From an uncultured Bacilli bacterium (GTDB lineage Bacteria > Bacillota_I > Bacilli_A > RF39 > UBA660), in the NCBI GenBank assembly GCA_947626655.1, contig CANQTA010000003.1, forward strand, positions 1-55,366: a stretch of DNA of 55,366 nucleotides, read 5' to 3'. The notes under the pieces are model-generated. The model made no database searches. It saw only the letters and a program-made list of their open reading frames with translations, and had not been told where the DNA came from. The position numbers and the translations under genes were made by a program. Shown piece after piece: positions 8,015-16,123 of the stretch. Within the stretch, counting starts at the first letter, position 1; every line of letters starts with the position of its first letter.

Positions 8015-8917
8015 CTACTTTTCTTTCTTTAAATCTTGTTCTTTGATTTTTCTTAAACGAATAAAATGATGATTAATTCCCGATTTACCAACTTTATAAT
8101 CCGTTTCCATACTGATAATGTCCGCTAATTCTTGAAAAGATGCCTCAGGATATTTTTTACGATAGTTAATAACTATTTTTAATTTATCATCTACTAAAGA
8201 TATTAAATTATTTTTTTCTAAATATTCAATATCTTCTAAACTTTGTAAACCACTTTTAATAGTTTTTTCTTGATTAGCTAGTTCACAATTGTTAAGGCGA
8301 TTGACCATATTTTTATGGTCACGATAAATACGAGTATCTTCAAATTCAAATAAAGAATTAATAGCGCGAAACATTTTTATTAAATCACTAATACTTTCAC
8401 TCATTTTAATATAAGATATGTATTTATTACTTCTTTTTATGACTTTAGCATTTAAATGAAAATAGTTTAATAATTTAGCGATATAATCGGCATCTTTTTT
8501 CTTATCTAAGATATATTCTAAATGATAACCACTTGTTTTAGGATTAGAAACATTACCAATACCGAGAAAAGCTCCTTTTAAATAGGCTATTTTTTCTTCA
8601 TCACTATCTAAAGTGGGAACTTTATTTAAGTTAAGAGAATTTTTAATATAGGCAATATTTTCAACTATATCTAAAATATAAATTTGTTTAACTCGAAATC
8701 TTTTTTGAATACGGACAGTTATTTTAGGTGTAGTATTAAAAATAGCTTTTATAATTTGATAAATAAAGCGTGTTACTGAAGCATTTTCTAAAGTAATAGT
8801 TATTTTATCACCAAAGGTTGCATTATATCTTAAAAAAGCTTCAATTATACAGCGTGATTCAATTTCATTATTTAAAGATTTACTAATTTCTTCTTTTAAC
8901 CTAGTCGTGAAGGTCAT
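8015..8917 (-). CDS. whiA: DNA-binding protein WhiA
   Basis: Conserved Gram-positive DNA-binding protein of 300 residues. It has an N-terminal domain related to LAGLIDADG homing endonucleases and a C-terminal HTH (KYPEASFQELADII then GKSGINHHFIRL). In Bacillus it affects division and chromosome segregation; in actinomycetes it controls sporulation genes. It overlaps the upstream mgfK frame by 17 nt, the conserved yvcK-whiA pair. rapZ and crh, usual neighbours, are absent. Confidence 0.93.
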   Translation of the reverse strand: MTFTTRLKEEISKSLNNEIESRCIIEAFLRYNATFGDKITITLENASVTRFIYQIIKAIFNTTPKITVRIQKRFRVKQIYILDIVENIAYIKNSLNLNKVPTLDSDEEKIAYLKGAFLGIGNVSNPKTSGYHLEYILDKKKDADYIAKLLNYFHLNAKVIKRSNKYISYIKMSESISDLIKMFRAINSLFEFEDTRIYRDHKNMVNRLNNCELANQEKTIKSGLQSLEDIEYLEKNNLISLVDDKLKIVINYRKKYPEASFQELADIISMETDYKVGKSGINHHFIRLRKIKEQDLKKEK

Positions 8918-9869
8918 TTTTTACTCCATCCATAAGATAAGAAAAAATCAAATAAGCGGTTTTTAATTCATCATGGCGATAAACATTATTTTCAATTTTA
9001 TAAATTTTATCTGCAATTATTATTTTATGCATCGCTTTTAAATTTTCGATATCTAAAGGTACTTGATCTTTTTGTTCTTCAGTTTCATATTTCTTTACTA
9101 AAGAAGAATTCATTTTAGTATTATTAGCTATAACAATATCAATAGTAGATTCGCCTAAATAATCTTCTAAAAGTTTTAAATGATCACTTACTTTAAAATC
9201 ATCTGTTTCACCTGGTTGGGTAAATAAATTACAAATATACATTCTTTTAGCTTTGCTATTTTTAATAGCTTGATTTAAATTAGCATTTAATAAATGAGGA
9301 ATAATACTAGTTATAAGACTACCACTAGAAAATATAATCAAATCAGCTTTTTTAACAGCTTCTAAAACTTTAGGATTAACAATTATATCATTTGAATATT
9401 CTATTTTTACAATTTTCTTTTTACTTTTAGTTATTTGTTCTTCTCCAATTAATTTTTTATTATCAGCAGTTATTCCAACTAAATTAACATTATCTTCCGT
9501 AAGGGGTAATACTTTACCTTTAATATCCAATAATTTTTCTATTACTGGTAGCGAAGTATCAAAATTACCTTTTAAATCTAAAAGAGCCGTTAAAAGTAAA
9601 TTTTTTAGGGAATGATTACCTAATGTTTTGGATTTCGTAAAGCGATAGTTCATTAAATCACGTATTTCACTGTCACAGTCACTCATTGCTAAAAGCACTT
9701 TAGAAATATCACCAACGGCTGGAATATTATAATCTTTTCTTACTCGACCTGTACTACCACCATTATCTGAAACAGAAACGACAGCAGTTAAATCTATAGG
9801 AAATAATTTTAATCCTTTTAATAATTGGGATAGACCACTGCCACCACCAAATATAACAATTTTTTTCAT
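8901..9869 (-). CDS. yvcK: MgfK/YvcK family protein, cell-shape and carbon-metabolism factor
   Basis: A 322-residue UDP-sugar-binding protein of the 2-phospho-L-lactate transferase (CofD-like) fold, needed in Bacillus for cell-wall homeostasis on gluconeogenic carbon. The Gly-rich GGGSGLSQLLKGLK start and VSVSDNGGSTGRVRKDYNIP are diagnostic. The ATG at 9869 is preceded by AAAGGTGAT. It heads the yvcK-whiA-(ecfA-like)-truA run. Confidence 0.93.
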   Translation of the reverse strand: MKKIVIFGGGSGLSQLLKGLKLFPIDLTAVVSVSDNGGSTGRVRKDYNIPAVGDISKVLLAMSDCDSEIRDLMNYRFTKSKTLGNHSLKNLLLTALLDLKGNFDTSLPVIEKLLDIKGKVLPLTEDNVNLVGITADNKKLIGEEQITKSKKKIVKIEYSNDIIVNPKVLEAVKKADLIIFSSGSLITSIIPHLLNANLNQAIKNSKAKRMYICNLFTQPGETDDFKVSDHLKLLEDYLGESTIDIVIANNTKMNSSLVKKYETEEQKDQVPLDIENLKAMHKIIIADKIYKIENNVYRHDELKTAYLIFSYLMDGVKNDLHD

Positions 9870-9924
9870 TTTTATATATCACCTTTTTTTAATTATATTT
9901 TTTGCATCCAAATTTATTTTATCA

Positions 9925-9957
9925 CAAATAAGAAAACTAGCCAATATTTTGACTAGT
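9925..9957 (-). terminator. Terminator after the ftsE-ftsX-M23 operon
   Basis: Minus-strand ACTAGTC pairs with GGCTAGT (one wobble) across an 8-nt loop, followed by TTTTCTTATTT. It lies ten bases beyond the M23 gene's stop at 9967 and separates that operon from yvcK. Confidence 0.7.
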
Positions 9958-9966
9958 TATTTACTT

Positions 9967-11208
9967 TTATCTTGTATAGAAGACAGCACCTTTTGCAGCA
10001 TTTGATGGGAATCCTGGAGGATTTATATAATTTTTATTCATTTTTGAAGCACTAGAAGAGGAGCCATCATAATGAACGCCTTGTGATACACCATAATGTA
10101 AATGTGCACCAGTTGTACAAGTATCATATTTTTGGGTTTGTTTACCACCACCAGATAAAGCTATAACTGTATCTGTAGTAACTTTATCACCAACTTTAAC
10201 ATTTATTTGAAGTAAATGCATATAAATTACCGTATAAGCTACACCATTAACAGTAACATTTAAATAAATTTTTTGGCCACCACAGCGAAGGGATGATTTA
10301 GTACCGGTAGCTAAATCAACAATGGCTCCTACAACACCATTAGCTGTCGCATAAACTTTGGTACCTTCTGAAACACCTATATCAATACCATTATGCATTT
10401 GATATACTTTTTTAGTAGGATGCCAACGCATACCAAAAGGACTTGTTATTTTACCACTGGTAACTGGTCTCAACCAACCGGAATTATTAGAAAAATTCAT
10501 ACATACAGATAATTTATCGTTATCTTTACAACCCATGTTTTCATACATTTTAATGGATGATTTTAAATCTTGAATTTGATCTTCTAAACCAGGAACGCCT
10601 TCAATAAGAGAGCTTAAGTCATCACCTAAATCATCAATTATACTTTCATATTCAACAATTTTTTTATCCATTTTAACTTTATATTTTTCAAGTTCTGCTG
10701 ATAATTTATCGTTGTTACGAATTAAAAGTTCCATTTTATCAAGCTTAGTTTCATTATATTCTGTAAGTTGATTAATGGCATCCATACGCATGATTAATTC
10801 AGTGATAGATGAGGCTCCGGTAACATAAGAATAAACGGCATTATTATTTTCTAATTTTTGATATTGAATTAATAGTTCAGCATTTTCAGCTTTTAATTTT
10901 TCAATTTCTGCATTAGTTTTAGTGATTTCTTCAGTAAGAAGGGCTATTTCTTTTTCAGATTCTTCAATTTCGTGTTTAGCATTACCCATATTAACTTCAG
11001 CACGATCTATTTCGGCTTGTGTTTTTTTTTGACTATTTTTATTATCTTGTAATTTTTTTTCCATAGTTTTAAGTTCGGCTTTAACATCTGCTAAAGTACG
11101 ATCTAAACCAGTGGCTGCTTCAACTTTCAAAGGAGGCATTAAATAACCAAAAGTTATGGCTATAATTAATATAATATGGATAAAACAATTAGTAATTTTC
11201 TTCATCAT
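9967..11208 (-). CDS. Murein hydrolase activator/endopeptidase with coiled coil and M23 domain
   Basis: A secreted 413-residue protein. A signal or anchor segment is at 8-31, a long charged coiled coil at about 36-225, and a C-terminal M23 (LytM) domain from about 250. Zinc-site residues are visible: HNGIDIG, YMHLLQ and GAHLHYG, so the peptidase appears catalytically complete. Its ATG overlaps the ftsX TGA. Coiled-coil hydrolases next to ftsEX (EnvC, PcsB and CwlO types) are activated by FtsEX at the septum or sidewall, and the same role is inferred here. Confidence 0.9.
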   Translation of the reverse strand: MMKKITNCFIHIILIIAITFGYLMPPLKVEAATGLDRTLADVKAELKTMEKKLQDNKNSQKKTQAEIDRAEVNMGNAKHEIEESEKEIALLTEEITKTNAEIEKLKAENAELLIQYQKLENNNAVYSYVTGASSITELIMRMDAINQLTEYNETKLDKMELLIRNNDKLSAELEKYKVKMDKKIVEYESIIDDLGDDLSSLIEGVPGLEDQIQDLKSSIKMYENMGCKDNDKLSVCMNFSNNSGWLRPVTSGKITSPFGMRWHPTKKVYQMHNGIDIGVSEGTKVYATANGVVGAIVDLATGTKSSLRCGGQKIYLNVTVNGVAYTVIYMHLLQINVKVGDKVTTDTVIALSGGGKQTQKYDTCTTGAHLHYGVSQGVHYDGSSSSASKMNKNYINPPGFPSNAAKGAVFYTR

Positions 11209-12098
11209 ATTTTCAAATACCTTCTAACTGCTAAAAGACTTCCAAACATTCCAATAACTGCTCCTAATAAAGCAATGCCTAGAGAAATGTAGAAAATGAA
11301 ATTGTAAGGACCAATTAAATTTAAATTATCAATAATGATTTTACCACCTAATTTTTCAAAAGCAATTATATATCCATAAATGGTAATAATTATAGGAATA
11401 ATTGAACCTAATAAACCAATAGTAAATCCTTCAAAAACAAATGGCATTTTAATAGCTAGATTACTAGCACCAACTAAACGCATAATTTCAATTTCGTTAC
11501 GTCTTGCATAAATAGCTAATTTAATCGTATTGGTAATTAAGAATGCAGTTACTAATACAAGAGCAATGACAACGACAACGGTAGCTTTTTCAACTACATC
11601 GAAGACTGTTACTATTGTATCAACTGTATCCTTACCATAATCAGCACTTTCAACATTATCTTTTTTTCTAATTTCTGCTGTGGTATTTTCTAAATCTTCT
11701 GGATTTTTCACATAAACGACAAAGGCATCAAGCAAAGGATTTTCTTCATAAATTTCAAAATTAACACTAAATGATGAATCTTTATTACTCATTTCCAATA
11801 ATCTTTCATCGTTACTAATAAATTTTACTTCTGCAACACCATTAATATTTTTTAATTCATTTTCTAAATATTCAAGAGCCGTATCCGTTGTACCTCTTTC
11901 AACATAAACAACAATACTTAATTCGCTTTCTAATTGTTGAGTAGCATTTCGCACATTTAAAGCCACAACTGTAGCAATAGCAACAACCATTAAAGTAATC
12001 GTGGCACATAATATAGAAGCTATACTTAAACTAAAATTACGAAAAACACTTTTAAAAGCATCACGGATACTTCTTCCAATTATTCTAAATGGCTTCAT
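11205..12098 (-). CDS. ftsX: Cell-division ABC transporter-like membrane protein FtsX
   Basis: 297 residues with the FtsX layout: TM1 at about 22-46, a large extracellular domain (50-165), then three TM segments near 172-192, 220-245 and 265-290. The motif RRNEIEIMRLVGAS before TM3 is characteristic. With FtsE it transmits ATP hydrolysis across the membrane to a cell-wall hydrolase, presumably the M23 protein encoded next. It overlaps ftsE by 14 nt. Confidence 0.95.
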   Translation of the reverse strand: MKPFRIIGRSIRDAFKSVFRNFSLSIASILCATITLMVVAIATVVALNVRNATQQLESELSIVVYVERGTTDTALEYLENELKNINGVAEVKFISNDERLLEMSNKDSSFSVNFEIYEENPLLDAFVVYVKNPEDLENTTAEIRKKDNVESADYGKDTVDTIVTVFDVVEKATVVVVIALVLVTAFLITNTIKLAIYARRNEIEIMRLVGASNLAIKMPFVFEGFTIGLLGSIIPIIITIYGYIIAFEKLGGKIIIDNLNLIGPYNFIFYISLGIALLGAVIGMFGSLLAVRRYLKI

Positions 12099-12786
12099 GT
12101 GACTTATAACTTCCTTTCAGATAATCCCCTGTTAAAACGCCGTGTTCGATTAAAAGAACTCTTTTTTTCATGCGATTGACAATTTCTTTATCATGGGTAG
12201 CCATAATAACAGTTGTTTTTAAATCTTTATTAATATTATCAATTACTTTCATAATTTCTTTACTGGTTTCAGGGTCTAAGTTTCCAGTAGGTTCATCACA
12301 TATCAATAGTTTAGGCTCGTTAACAATTGCTCTAGCTATACAAACTCTTTGTTGTTCGCCGCCGGATAATTGATGGGGAAAACTTCTTACCTTTTCTTTT
12401 AAACCAACAATTTCAATAGCTTTTAAGACTTTAGGTCTTATTTCACTAGCTTTCATTCCTAAACACTCAAGGGCAAAAGCTACATTTTCATATACAGTTA
12501 GTTTGGGTAATAATTTAAAATCTTGAAAAACAACACCGATTTTTCTTCTTAATTTATAAACACGACCATTGCGCAATTTAGCAACATTAACACCACCAAC
12601 AATAACACTACCTTTAGTAGGTTTTTCTTCACGGTATAACATTTTTATAAATGTCGATTTACCACTAGCGGTATGACCAATTACGAAAACAAACTCGCCT
12701 TTTTCTATTTCCACAGATAAATCAGCAAGTGCAGTGACGCCAGTCGAATAAGTTTTATTCACATTTTTTAATTCAATAAACTTCAT
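12085..12786 (-). CDS. ftsE: Cell-division ATP-binding protein FtsE
   Basis: ABC ATPase of 233 residues. Walker A is GHTASGKST (the usual GPSGAGKST is altered at the third to fifth positions but keeps GKST), the signature is LSGGEQQRV, Walker B is LLICDEPTGNLD and the H-loop is MATHD. It is first in the ftsE-ftsX-M23 operon, downstream of the yitT terminator. Confidence 0.95.
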   Translation of the reverse strand: MKFIELKNVNKTYSTGVTALADLSVEIEKGEFVFVIGHTASGKSTFIKMLYREEKPTKGSVIVGGVNVAKLRNGRVYKLRRKIGVVFQDFKLLPKLTVYENVAFALECLGMKASEIRPKVLKAIEIVGLKEKVRSFPHQLSGGEQQRVCIARAIVNEPKLLICDEPTGNLDPETSKEIMKVIDNINKDLKTTVIMATHDKEIVNRMKKRVLLIEHGVLTGDYLKGSYKSHEAI

Positions 12787-12812
12787 ATCTTATACTCCTA
12801 TATAATTATATC

Positions 12813-12838
12813 AAAAAAATACCATTATATAAATGGTA
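12813..12838 (-). terminator. Terminator after the YitT gene
   Basis: TACCATTT pairs with AATGGTA over a short AT loop, followed by seven T on the minus strand, between the YitT stop (12869) and the ftsE start (12786). Confidence 0.75.
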
Positions 12839-12868
12839 AATTTGTCCTTTTAGTATTATTTACATATA

Positions 12869-13762
12869 TTATATAAATGGTAAATTAGGTCTTTTTATGC
12901 CTCCTCTTACCTCATAGCAATCACTAATGACAAAGAAGGCATGTTCATCTATTTCTAAAATACGATCTTTAAAATAATTAACATCTCTATTACTTATAAC
13001 ACACATTATCATTGCCCCTTTTACATGGGAATAACCGCCAACAGTGGGAAATATTGTATAACCAGTTTGAAATTCTTTTTCAATAACATTTTTAACTTTT
13101 CGTGATTCTTTAGTATAAATCATAAATTTCTTACTATCAGATATGCCTAAAATTATTTTATCAACTATCATGGAACCAATTACTAATATAATAGTGGCAT
13201 AAATGGCATTATCTACTCCAAAAACAAAGGCACCAGTTAAAATAATAAAGATATTAACTATTAAAACACCTCTTCCTTCACTCATATGTAGATATTTACG
13301 CATTAAGCGAACGATTACATCACTACCACCAGTAGAATAACCAAATTTATAGACAAGACCATTACTAAAACCATAAAGAGTACCGGCTAAAACAACAGTG
13401 ACAAGAATTTCTTGAAATGTTAAATAATTTAATAAAAATTCTGACATTGGTTCGGTAAAGGTGACAAAAACTGGGTATAGAAATGAACCAATTACTACTC
13501 TTTTAGTTTCTGATTTACCTAAAAAGCAAAAGCTCACGATAAGAAGTAAAAATGATGTAGCATAAATAAATAATTGAGAATTGAAACCACATAATTTTTC
13601 AATAACTAAACCAAGACCAGAAACACCACCGACAACAAGATTATTAGGAACGAAAAAAAGATTATAACATAATGCTAAACAAAAGGTTCCAAAAACAAAG
13701 GAAATTCCTGTTATAATTATTTCTTTAGTATCTTTACTTATTAAGCCACTTTTTTTCTTCAT
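12869..13762 (-). CDS. YitT family membrane protein (DUF161/DUF2179)
   Basis: 297 residues: five or six N-terminal membrane helices containing NLVVGGVSGLGLVIEK and YKFGYSTGGSDVIVR, then a cytosolic C-terminal DUF2179 domain (FPTVGGYSHVKGAMIMCVIS) ending in ISDCYEVRG. The family is common in low-GC Gram-positives, often in several copies per genome; its biochemical role is not settled. It is monocistronic, with its own terminator downstream and a divergent sortase gene upstream. Confidence 0.9.
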   Translation of the reverse strand: MKKKSGLISKDTKEIIITGISFVFGTFCLALCYNLFFVPNNLVVGGVSGLGLVIEKLCGFNSQLFIYATSFLLLIVSFCFLGKSETKRVVIGSFLYPVFVTFTEPMSEFLLNYLTFQEILVTVVLAGTLYGFSNGLVYKFGYSTGGSDVIVRLMRKYLHMSEGRGVLIVNIFIILTGAFVFGVDNAIYATIILVIGSMIVDKIILGISDSKKFMIYTKESRKVKNVIEKEFQTGYTIFPTVGGYSHVKGAMIMCVISNRDVNYFKDRILEIDEHAFFVISDCYEVRGGIKRPNLPFI

Positions 13763-13811
13763 TTTTATCTACCTATTATAATTATACAAAAATTTTTTAG
13801 TCCTTGCAATA

Positions 13812-13840
13812 TTGATTTCATATTGTTTAAGTAGTAAAAT
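13812..13840 (+). promoter_or_regulatory. Promoter of the sortase gene
   Basis: TTGATT (13812-13817) and TAAAAT (13835-13840) are separated by 17 bp, about 20 bp before the sortase ATG, which is preceded by AAGGAAATTCT. Confidence 0.55.
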
Positions 13841-13861
13841 GATTGAAGAAAAGGAAATTCT

Positions 13862-14680
13862 ATGAAAAAGGCAAATTTAAAAAATTTAATTAGTAATATT
13901 GTTATTATTTTGTTAATTATTTGTATTATTTATTCTTCTTTTAATATATTAATTTGGTTTAAAGAGAATAAAAAAACTAAAGATTTGCAAAACAAAATAA
14001 CGGAAAATGTACAAATAAAAGAAACGGAAGATAATGAAAATACGGAAATTATTGAACCAAATAATGATATTCAGGATGATGATCCTTATTGGTCTTATAT
14101 AAAACAAAATTTAATAAATGTTGATTTTAATGAACTTAAGAATATTAATAATGATGTTGAAGGATGGATACAAGTTAATGGCACTAATGTCAATTATCCA
14201 TTTGTACAAACTACTAATAATGATTTTTATTTAGATCATTCGATTGATAAAGAAAAAAATAGTGCCGGATGGTTGTTCTTAGATTATCGAAATAATATGG
14301 AAAATTTAGATAAAAATACTATTATTTATGCACATAACCGAAAAGATAAATCTATGTTTGGTAGTCTTAAAAATACTTTGACTAAAAATTGGCTTAATAA
14401 TACTGATAATTTTATTATAAAATTGTCAACACCTTATGAAAATACTTTATGGCAAATTTTTAGTATCTATCATATTCCTACCACAAATGATTATATTAGA
14501 ACTAATTTTTCTTCTAATACTGATTTTTTAGAATTTGCTAACATGTTGATAGGAAGAAGTGTCCATAATTTTAATACATCTGTTTCAGAAAATGATTATA
14601 TATTAACTTTATCGACTTGTCATGGCAAAACGGAAAAATTAGTTATTCATGCTAAACTTATTAAAAAAGAAACAAGATAA
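13862..14680 (+). CDS. Class B-like sortase with Lys at the catalytic Arg position
   Basis: Membrane-anchored transpeptidase, 272 residues. An N-terminal TM segment is at about 9-32, a charged linker at 35-85 and a sortase domain from about 92. NYPFVQTTNNDFYLDHS, the catalytic His158 in YAHNRKDKSMFG and Cys253 in LTLSTCHG are class B features. In class B enzymes an Arg precedes the final (M/V)VIHGKL strand; here that position is Lys259 (EKLVIHAKL) and the loop after Cys is shortened. Activity may be changed. No LPXTG-type substrate is visible in the window. gerQ follows 49 nt after its stop. Confidence 0.87.
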   Translation: MKKANLKNLISNIVIILLIICIIYSSFNILIWFKENKKTKDLQNKITENVQIKETEDNENTEIIEPNNDIQDDDPYWSYIKQNLINVDFNELKNINNDVEGWIQVNGTNVNYPFVQTTNNDFYLDHSIDKEKNSAGWLFLDYRNNMENLDKNTIIYAHNRKDKSMFGSLKNTLTKNWLNNTDNFIIKLSTPYENTLWQIFSIYHIPTTNDYIRTNFSSNTDFLEFANMLIGRSVHNFNTSVSENDYILTLSTCHGKTEKLVIHAKLIKKETR

Positions 14681-14698
14681 TACTTAGAAGAGTTGATA

Positions 14699-14706
14699 CA
14701 TATAAT
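14699..14706 (+). promoter_or_regulatory. Possible SigE-type -10 in front of gerQ
   Basis: CATATAAT resembles the mother-cell sigma-E -10 (CATACAAT) and GATAATA lies 16 bp upstream (14676-14682), near the expected -35 spacing. In Bacillus, gerQ is a mother-cell gene. The predicted start falls at the edge of the ribosome binding site, giving a very short leader, which lowers confidence. Confidence 0.3.
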
Positions 14707-14729
14707 TTATAGAGGTGAAATTAAATTAT

Positions 14730-15095
14730 ATGAATGGTAGTTATTATCAAAATCCAACATTCCCAACAAATCAAGCACCGATGACCAATGTTCCAACAAG
14801 TCCACCTGGTAATATTTCTTCAATTAGTACTTTGCCTATGGAACAAAGCTACATAGAGAATATTTTAAGACTTAATAAGGGAAAAAGAGTTAATGCTTAT
14901 GTTTCTTATCCAGATAGTAGTGAGTGGCAAAATAAAATTTATTCAGGAATAATTGAAGAGGCTGGTAAAGATCATTTAATATTAAGTGATCCCATAAATG
15001 GTGATTGGTATTTAATCAGAATGATTTATTTAGATTATGTAGAATTTTTTGAAAAAATCAATTATTCTCATGTTTATTCTGAAAAAAATTTTTAA
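14730..15095 (+). CDS. gerQ: Spore coat protein GerQ
   Basis: 121-residue coat protein homologous to Bacillus GerQ (YwdL), which is cross-linked in the coat and needed for normal germination because it localises the cortex-lytic enzyme CwlJ. The N-terminal 40 residues are Pro/Asn/Thr/Gln-rich. The conserved core starts at LPMEQSYIENILRLNKGK and continues with GIIEEAGKDHLILSDP and YLDYVEFFEKINY. ATG 14730 is preferred over the in-frame GTG 14715, because AGAGGTGA (14711-14718) is spaced for the ATG; the GTG start would add MKLNY. It is one of two clear sporulation markers in the window. Confidence 0.9.
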   Translation: MNGSYYQNPTFPTNQAPMTNVPTSPPGNISSISTLPMEQSYIENILRLNKGKRVNAYVSYPDSSEWQNKIYSGIIEEAGKDHLILSDPINGDWYLIRMIYLDYVEFFEKINYSHVYSEKNF

Positions 15096-15125
15096 TTCAA
15101 AGGTTATAAAATCTTTGAATTTTTT
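15094..15125. terminator. Bidirectional terminator between gerQ and the Rpn-family gene
   Basis: AATTCAAAG pairs perfectly with CTTTGAATT around a 10-nt loop. T-runs flank it on both strands, and it lies between convergent genes. Confidence 0.8.
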
Positions 15126-15948
15126 ATTGATTATTTACTTTATTTAATTTTTTTATTTCTTCATCCTTTAAACCAGTAACTTCTTTTATATCTTTTATTG
15201 CCATGCCTTTCTTCAATAAATTTTTAGCAACTAAATTAATTCCCGTTTCTTTACCTTTATTTTCTGCATAACGTTCTCTGGCCTCTTGGATCATTTTAGC
15301 TTCTTCTTCATAAGATACTAATCTTGTTATACTATCATCATCATTGATTACAAACATCTTTTCTTCAACCTCCCTTACTAATTTATCTTGTTTACTTAAT
15401 TTCTCTATTTCTTCTTTACTAGCACTTAACATTACTAAATAGATATGTTCTAAATCCCCTTGGATATTTTTATCATACCACATTCTTTTATATTCTACAA
15501 GATTGACATTGATTATCCGAATGTCTTCACTATATACCCCACCATTTATTCTATCTATTAACATATAATCTTCTTTTAAATGACCAATATCATTATAATT
15601 TAAATTGATTTGGATTATTTTATTATCTTCTAATAATTTACCTTTCTTTGCTATTTGACTACACAAAGTAGCTAAATAGATAATATTTCTTTTCTTTATT
15701 ATTTCATCAAAACAAGGATTTACTTCCACATTTATTGTTTCATGATTTTCCGTTTCTACTACAACATCTAAGACATTTAATTTCATCCCCATATTTAGAA
15801 TTGGTAATTCAGTTGGTTTTACTATTTTAATAGTTATTTTTTCTTCTAAAATATCACTAATTATTTTTTCTAATAATTCATTATTATCATTTAACATAAT
15901 TGTCTTAAACATTCGATCATTATTCAAAGTATAAAATTTTTTACGCAT
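15124..15948 (-). CDS. Rpn/PD-(D/E)XK nuclease family protein
   Basis: 274-residue protein of the PD-(D/E)XK nuclease family (PF12784-type, often labelled putative transposase or recombination-promoting nuclease). The core shows Asp61 in LNVLDVVVETENHETINVEV, with Glu75 forming E-x-N where family members usually have E-x-Q/K. A helical region with IYLVMLSASKEEIEKLSK follows, and the C-terminal tail with GINLVAKNLLKKGMAIKDI is typical. There are no terminal inverted repeats, so no sign that the gene itself is mobile. Three Spo0A-box-like sites precede it. Confidence 0.8.
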   Translation of the reverse strand: MRKKFYTLNNDRMFKTIMLNDNNELLEKIISDILEEKITIKIVKPTELPILNMGMKLNVLDVVVETENHETINVEVNPCFDEIIKKRNIIYLATLCSQIAKKGKLLEDNKIIQINLNYNDIGHLKEDYMLIDRINGGVYSEDIRIINVNLVEYKRMWYDKNIQGDLEHIYLVMLSASKEEIEKLSKQDKLVREVEEKMFVINDDDSITRLVSYEEEAKMIQEARERYAENKGKETGINLVAKNLLKKGMAIKDIKEVTGLKDEEIKKLNKVNNQ

Positions 15949-15989
15949 TATCTTCTTCTCTCTTTCTCGAGTTACTTATTTTAGCTTTT

Positions 15990-16048
15990 ATTTTACTACT
16001 TGCAAGACTTTCGACAAATGATGTCAAAACTTCTTATTTTTCGACATT
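15990..16048 (-). promoter_or_regulatory. Promoter of the Rpn-family gene with three Spo0A-box-like sites
   Basis: On the minus strand the -10 is TAAAAT (15990-15995), and 17 bp upstream the -35 position is TTTGTC (16013-16018). That -35 is part of a perfect 0A box TTTGTCGAA (16010-16018). Further upstream are ATGTCAAAA (opposite orientation, starting at 16021) and AATGTCGAA (16040-16048). A 0A box overlapping the -35 is the layout of Spo0A-activated SigA promoters such as spoIIG. Confidence 0.55.
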
Positions 16049-16063
16049 TAAGTAATCTTTGCT

Positions 16064-16099
16064 AAAAAAAATTACCAAATCTTTATAGATTTAGCAATT
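16064..16099 (-). terminator. Terminator of the second DUF285 gene
   Basis: A 12-bp stem with two wobble pairs (AATTGCTAAATC / GATTTGGTAATT) is followed by a T-run. The sequence is nearly the same as the terminator of the first DUF285 gene and belongs to the same 33-bp repeat type. Confidence 0.78.
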
Positions 16100-16123
16100 C
16101 ATTTTATCATATTTATTTATTTT

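Noticed and set aside
15124..15948. Active transposon at the Rpn-family gene
   Set aside because: No terminal inverted repeats or target duplications flank it; its neighbours each have their own terminator or promoter.
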